Shown piece by piece: positions 34,239 to 39,230 of a DNA stretch of 39,230 nt (position 1 is the stretch's first letter; each line of letters begins with the position of its first letter). Origin of the DNA: Vairimorpha ceranae (lineage: Eukaryota; Microsporidia; Nosematidae); NCBI RefSeq assembly GCF_000988165.1, contig NW_020169333.1:1-39230 (forward strand). The letters run 5' to 3'. Under the pieces are notes generated by a model, which was given only the letters and a program-made list of their open reading frames with translations, was not told the DNA's origin and did not search any database. Both the position numbers and the translations under genes were made by a program.

Positions 34239-37200
34239 TAAAATTATTAAATCGTTTTCTTAAATAAAACATTCTACCAACTCAGTAATTTTATTATGTT
34301 TAGTTAATCGTTAAGTCTGAAAATAAAAAACAAGAAAAAATATTACGATAATATTCTAAAGGCACATGTCTGTTATTATTTACCCACATATCATTTATTT
34401 TAATTTATTTTACTATAAATATTAATTTCTATTTTATTCAATCGGAATTACGAAGAAGAGGAATTATTTTCTAATAAATTTCTTGACTTAAAGTAGCTGC
34501 AGTTGTTGTAATGTCACAATATGAAAAATAACAATTTAAAACATAAATTAAAAAAATTATTTATAGTTTAAAAGTCTAAAAATGAATATGTATGACAATT
34601 AAACTAATATATTGCATAAGTTTTGTGCTTTTATAGAAAATACAGTATCTTTGATAATATTTACCAATACAAATCAAATTTTGACTTCTTAAGTGATGTG
34701 TTAGATATATAATGTGTAGTAAAGCCTTTATATAAAAAAAGAATACAACCTGTTATGATCCATGACTTAATTATTATTTGCTTGTTTACATAACTTTGCA
34801 ATTACTTTCTTAAGGTTACAATTACAGTTATTTGTATAACATAAGTGAATTATTTTATGTATGTATTAAATCATTGTTTGTTTGTTTTAATTTATTTATA
34901 ACTATAAATAAGTTTAAGGCAAATACCCATAAGATAGTCTATTAACATGAAAGATTATTATTACTTCCGGAAATAGCTGGCAGTAGATTATATCCTTTGG
35001 GTAGTATTCGACCAAACTACCAAAATTAAAAAACTTTTTATTTTTAATTGTTTATTTAATTCCATCTTTTAAAAATTTTTTATCTATTTAAAGCTTTTGT
35101 TTTAGATGTATATAAACAAATAGACACGAACCAATTATTTTTTAAGATTCATGTTTAATCAGTTTCATTTTGTAACATGGTTTTTTACGTCCTCAATTAA
35201 TACAAAGAAACATGTTATGGTTATCCATAACAATTGCAATTAAAATAAACGTAATTCTTTTTAAAGTTTTTCAACCCCCGATACAACAAAACTAAATTTT
35301 TAAATTTGTTTGTAAATAATTAGTTTTTTATAATCGAATAAATATTAAACAGCTCCAAAAAATGTGCAATAGAGGTGGCGTAATTTTTAGGGAAGCGCCC
35401 GGTGGAGAAGTATTTTTCATTCACACTAATGCAATAGAGCTAAATGCTACCTTATATTTGTTTGTATCTCTGAAATTAATGTTATTTAACTGTTAAATTA
35501 TTTATTTATTAATTTAATTGTCCATTACAAATATATAATGTTTATTGGGGCTCGAGCCTACTTATGGTTTTATTCGTTTTCTTATTACACAATTATGATA
35601 TATTACAAACAAATACTTAAATTAATTAAATAAAGAAAATATACATGTGAAATGAGTTATTACCACAGAAGGTTTCAAGTTTAGTATGATAATATGAAAC
35701 CCAACTTAAACGCCTTTATTAAAATTTACAACAATATTTCTACCATTGTAAAGTCACTGATGATATTAATAGGAAAGGAAAAAATTGTAACTTGTTAAAA
35801 AATCATTTCTTTTTTTTTGTTTTTTATAAAAGCAAACATAAGGTAAGATGCAAATTTATACTTATGAGACGTAATTAATAAGCTAAATTGTATGTAGTAT
35901 GGGTTTAAAAATCAACCCAGTTTTAATAAATAATAGTTTACTTAGTATATTTGTTTCAATTAAACTTTCGAAATTTATGTCATTTCATTCTATTATTATC
36001 AAAAATATGGGTTTATGAGAAATGTAAGTATATATCTAGTTCAGTCAAATATCTTTTCATATATTAACATTAAGATATTTGATATATTATTTTCTCACAA
36101 CACATTCATTCTCATTTTAAAAAGTTTTCTGCTCTAAAGTAAAATCTAGCAAGACATGTATTTCATGTAATTTATCAGAAATAAAATAAATGATCTATAT
36201 GCCAGAAACATCATTAACTAAATTTTTACATCAATTGCAGTAATGACTGTAGTCTAAAACGTGATAAAAATTTTGTCTTGAAAGCTTTAATACGGGCTTA
36301 GACTTATAAGCTTGAGTAAAATAAGATCAAAAAAAAAGACACCAGAACTATGGCTTATTATATGATTTTGTCTGAGTAAAAATTGTCGCACATAAAATGT
36401 GTACATTTGAAAAGTTTTTTTTTTAAATATTTCCATTCGTGATTGTACTTTTTTAAACATCCGTTTTATATTTTTTTCGATTTAAAAATATAAAAAATAT
36501 GTGTCGCCTTATACAAATAAGAATAAAAGCTCAAATTTAATATAACATCATTATTGTTTAAATTAATGTTTTCTAGTAATTATTTTTTTTACATAGTTCA
36601 GAATCATGTAAAACATTGTTATTGTAAAAACTTTTTTATTAATATTTTTTATGTAAACAATTCTTCTTTTACTTGTATAAAATTATAGTTCAAATTAAAT
36701 ATACAATCATCATTATCTATTGAAATATATTACAAAAGATAAGTAAATTAAAATATAAAAATATCATAGGGATTCTAAAAAACTTGTAGTTACAGCTAGC
36801 TTATCGAAAATAAATTTTTTATATTTAAAGTTAAGTATTTCTTAAACTTTTTTTTTAAATTTAAGGGTAATTTGCAGTTTGTTTCAAAATTAAAATTTAA
36901 TTATGCTTGCATTATCTTTTTAATAACACAATTGTTATGCATAAATGTGACTTAAAAAAACTTCCGTTGTAATAATTAAATTGATATATTGAAATTTTAG
37001 TCTTCCTTTAAAAAAATTTGGATACTGAAGATATTATATTTTTTATCAGAGATAAAAATGTGTGTTTTTAAAATTTAGAGTTATACAAACACTGTACCTT
37101 CAAACTACTTTTACTTTTCTTTTTTAAAAATATTTTAAGTTATAAAATTGCAATATTTGAGCAAAAAAATATTTTTGTAATAAAATCAAAAATTAATTAG

Positions 37201-38464
37201 ATTTGCGTCAACAAACAAAATAAATACTGAAGAACTTTTAAAAAAATTTAGTGTAAATTTTTAAAACAATTGGCTGTAGTAAAATAGCAAGTTTGATTTC
37301 TATAAAAATTCAAAATTTTAAAAGTTCTTGACATTAAAAAATAGATTATATTACTTATTACACGCAAAAATACGATTATTTTAAAGTTTACATGTATTTA
37401 TTGAGTCAATCAGTAGTTGAAGAAAAATTTTTATTAAGATAATATGACGAATTCGAATAATCTTAGTGAAGCAAAATAAGCATACTACTTGTTTTAAAAA
37501 TAAAAAACTAGAATCAATATAAGCTTCTTAGTTATATTTAAAATACATCAAAGCATAATAAAAATAAGAAATAAATTATTTTAGAGCTAACATAGCACAT
37601 ACATTCTAGTAGTTCCAAAAAGCAATAAGATCAAGTTTTTAATACATATATTTTTATTTATACATATGATAATACTTGATCATAAAAGTACAATAATTTA
37701 TGATAGTAAAATATTATTTGGTGCTAAAAAAAATTAGCTCATTCTAGAAAATTATCTCACTTTACGATTAAGGTTAAGAGTGATATTGTACAGGACCTTA
37801 TTTTTAGATTTATTACTTTTATACTAACTATGTATTCTTTATAAAGCATTAATAAAACAATCATGAACAAATAGTTTAAAAAAAACATTAAATCTTTATT
37901 TATTTTTTAAGATTGTTTAACAAATATTTTGAATTACAAAAAACATATATCCATAGTGTCATTTTTAATACTGATGCCGAATTTGATCTAATTTTAAGCA
38001 ACAAGCTATAAATTTTAATAAATAAAAGAAATATGTTAAGAACTAAAGATTATGTTATTAGATCTATTTAATTTTTTTTATTGTGTCACATTTTTTAAAT
38101 TTTTATGAATAATAACAACTTGTAAAATGTTTTAAAAGGATGTTAACCTTTATAAAATTCACTTTATTGCAGGTTTTATCAATCTTTTATTTACGTCAAT
38201 TTGTACATTTTTTTTGACTTATGTAGTAAATTTTTTTTCAACAATCAAGCAGTTTTTAACACTTTTAAAGGCTGGTAAATAGTTTAAAATTATTCAATTT
38301 TTAAAGTTCACTCAATGCTGGTTTTTTATATTAATTTTTTTTATGTTATTAATTTCTAATTCCTTTGTAAAAAGTTTATTTACATTTTTCAATCAATAAA
38401 ACAAAAGGTATAAACACCTTTCTAAACATTTCAAATTTTTTTTAACCTTTAAATAAAATTATAA
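34239..38464. other. 4.2 kb gene-poor stretch
   Basis: No intact gene, tRNA or rRNA is recognised. A GC-richer island at about 35355-35420 lies in a 44-codon open frame (ATG 35362, stop 35496; product begins MCNRGGVIFREAPGGEVFF) without C-run signal. Other small GC islands occur at about 34965-35025 (an inverted GGTAGT/ACTACC) and 35545-35570. The rest is low-complexity A/T sequence. Confidence 0.5.
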
Positions 38465-38773
38465 CCCCTAATGACTTCCTTGGTTTTTTCCTAGTCGATA
38501 GTAGTTTAGCACCAAAACAAGCTGAACTTAATACCATCCAAGAAAACTCACTGCAATCTAATTTTTCTTATACATATTAAGAATTCTTGATAACTTAGCT
38601 ACAATAAAAAATTCAACATATTTCTTTCAGTACAACAGTCCAGAGATGCTAATATTACACAAGAGGAACTAGAAGATTTTACAAAAAGAATAATGATATT
38701 TTACAATTTTAAGACAAGACAAAACCAATTACTGACAAAGACACGTGGGAAAGGTTACATGATTATAAAATAA
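38465..38773 (+). pseudogene. broken gene start of unknown family
   Basis: CCCC at 38465-38468 lies two bases before an ATG at 38471, the normal start arrangement. That frame stops after seven codons. A neighbouring frame then reads GFFLVDSSLAPKQAELNTIQ and continues to a stop near 38578; a third piece (38594-38773) reads VQQSRDANITQEELEDFTKR and on to KGYMIIK before TAA. The pieces have protein-like composition and follow each other in order, so I read them as one decayed gene with frameshifts. The KQAELNTI block faintly resembles the K-Q-x-E-x-N-T-I motif of eukaryotic glutathione synthetase, too short to rely on. Confidence 0.35.
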
Positions 38774-39230
38774 GTCATTAAGATTAGTTTATATTTATGG
38801 ACGCCTTAGTGTAGCTTTAAAAAACATGTTTTTGCAGATTATTCCCGGTCAATTTTTATTCGTAATATCAGGATTTTTTATTTATTTGATATTTAAACAG
38901 AATAGTAAAATTTTTTTAGTTCTGATGCTTTAAGAGGAACCAAAATTTTTTTTTATATAAAAAAGGCTTCGTGTAAAAAGTTATTTTTGATTTCTTATTT
39001 TGGTAGAGCAAAAGGATAGAAGAAGATTTAGAATTTATCAAATGCATACCTGTGATTATATCAAAATAACTCGGTAGAAATTGCAAGAGAATTACTAGCA
39101 TTTAGTTTTAGGCTTAGAGATATACTCCTAAAGATTAATAAATAAATGTTGATACATTGTTTTTACAAGTAATCAGATTAAATGACAATCGTGATGCGAG
39201 ATGAAAATTAGAAATTTAAAATAAAACTAT
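38774..39230. other. end of window, possible relic continuation
   Basis: No intact gene. A plus-strand piece near 39060-39140 (NNSVEIARELLAFSFRLRDILLKINK, split over two readings by stops upstream) has protein-like composition and may be part of the broken gene that starts at 38471. Confidence 0.3.

Noticed and set aside
35362..35496. 44-codon frame starting MCNRGGVIFREAPGG in a GC-richer island
   Set aside because: No C-run near its ATG, no recognisable family, and the length is easily reached by chance. The island itself is mentioned as a feature of the gene-poor stretch.
34960..35580. tRNA-like fragments (TTCGACC near 35009 and GGCTCGAGCC near 35550)
   Set aside because: No acceptor, D or anticodon arms can be folded around either T-arm-like piece.
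38594..38640. Possible intron 3' splice site (TTTCTTTCAG at 38621-38630)
   Set aside because: No matching 5' splice site and branch point were seen, and joining frames across it does not give one convincing protein.
38916..39101. 61-codon minus-strand frame near the right end
   Set aside because: No start signal, no family features, and it lies opposite a plus-strand relic with more protein-like composition.

Overview
This window looks like nuclear DNA of a microsporidian. All spliceosome-free, short, eukaryotic-type genes point that way: a clamp-loader large subunit of only 598 residues, a Rvb1 AAA+ protein, NMD3, a stand-alone NOT-box protein, GPI-anchor enzymes, a pyruvate dehydrogenase E1 alpha without a clear targeting presequence, and an SLC44-type transporter. 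The base composition is very AT-rich. Most start codons are preceded within 0 to 6 bases by a run of three to five C residues, which is the CCC-type start signal known from microsporidia. I cannot place the species. The long gene-poor stretches and many dead transposons suggest an expanded rather than a compact microsporidian genome.

Layout. Positions 1 to 5080 hold transposon relics: an ISXO2/Merlin-like transposase cut by the window edge, a complete but dead integrase gene (1633-2849), a dead Tc1/mariner transposase (3984-4617) with TIR-like repeats, and the broken start of a cellular-looking gene at 4836. From 5134 to 34233 lies the gene-bearing core, about 25 genes on both strands. They are RFC1, RVB1, NMD3, NOT2-like, an acyl-CoA thioesterase, a secreted unknown, PIG-V, a membrane unknown, a Gir2-like RWD protein, a Use1-like SNARE, GPI8, two very small candidate genes, a four-helix membrane protein, a Yra1/FoP-like RNA protein, an unknown, PDH E1 alpha, a cyclin, an Sfr1-like protein, Tma46/DFRP1, Rrp9-like, a tail-anchored small protein, a secreted unknown, a choline-transporter-like protein and a NAP/SET-like chaperone. 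A 1.1 kb Merlin-like element with clear terminal inverted repeats sits at 10858-11966. From 34.3 kb to the end no intact gene is seen. One broken gene start lies at 38471.

How the genes relate. There are no operons; each gene has its own start signal. Several share pathways: PIG-V and GPI8 build and attach GPI anchors; Tma46-like and Gir2-like proteins are the two partner classes of DRG GTPases; NMD3 and Rrp9-like serve ribosome assembly; RFC1, the NAP-like protein and the Sfr1-like candidate concern DNA and chromatin; the Use1-like SNARE serves Golgi-to-ER traffic.

Two start codons were moved inward because the C-run sits directly before an internal ATG: PIG-V to 15988 and the NAP-like gene to 34233. 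For PDH E1 alpha the first real ATG is 23583. The observations I rate highest are the Rvb1 homologue that has lost key ATPase residues, the minimal Yra1/FoP-like export adaptor, the TesB-type thioesterase in a lineage without beta-oxidation, and the use of the C-run/ATG signature to detect dead genes.
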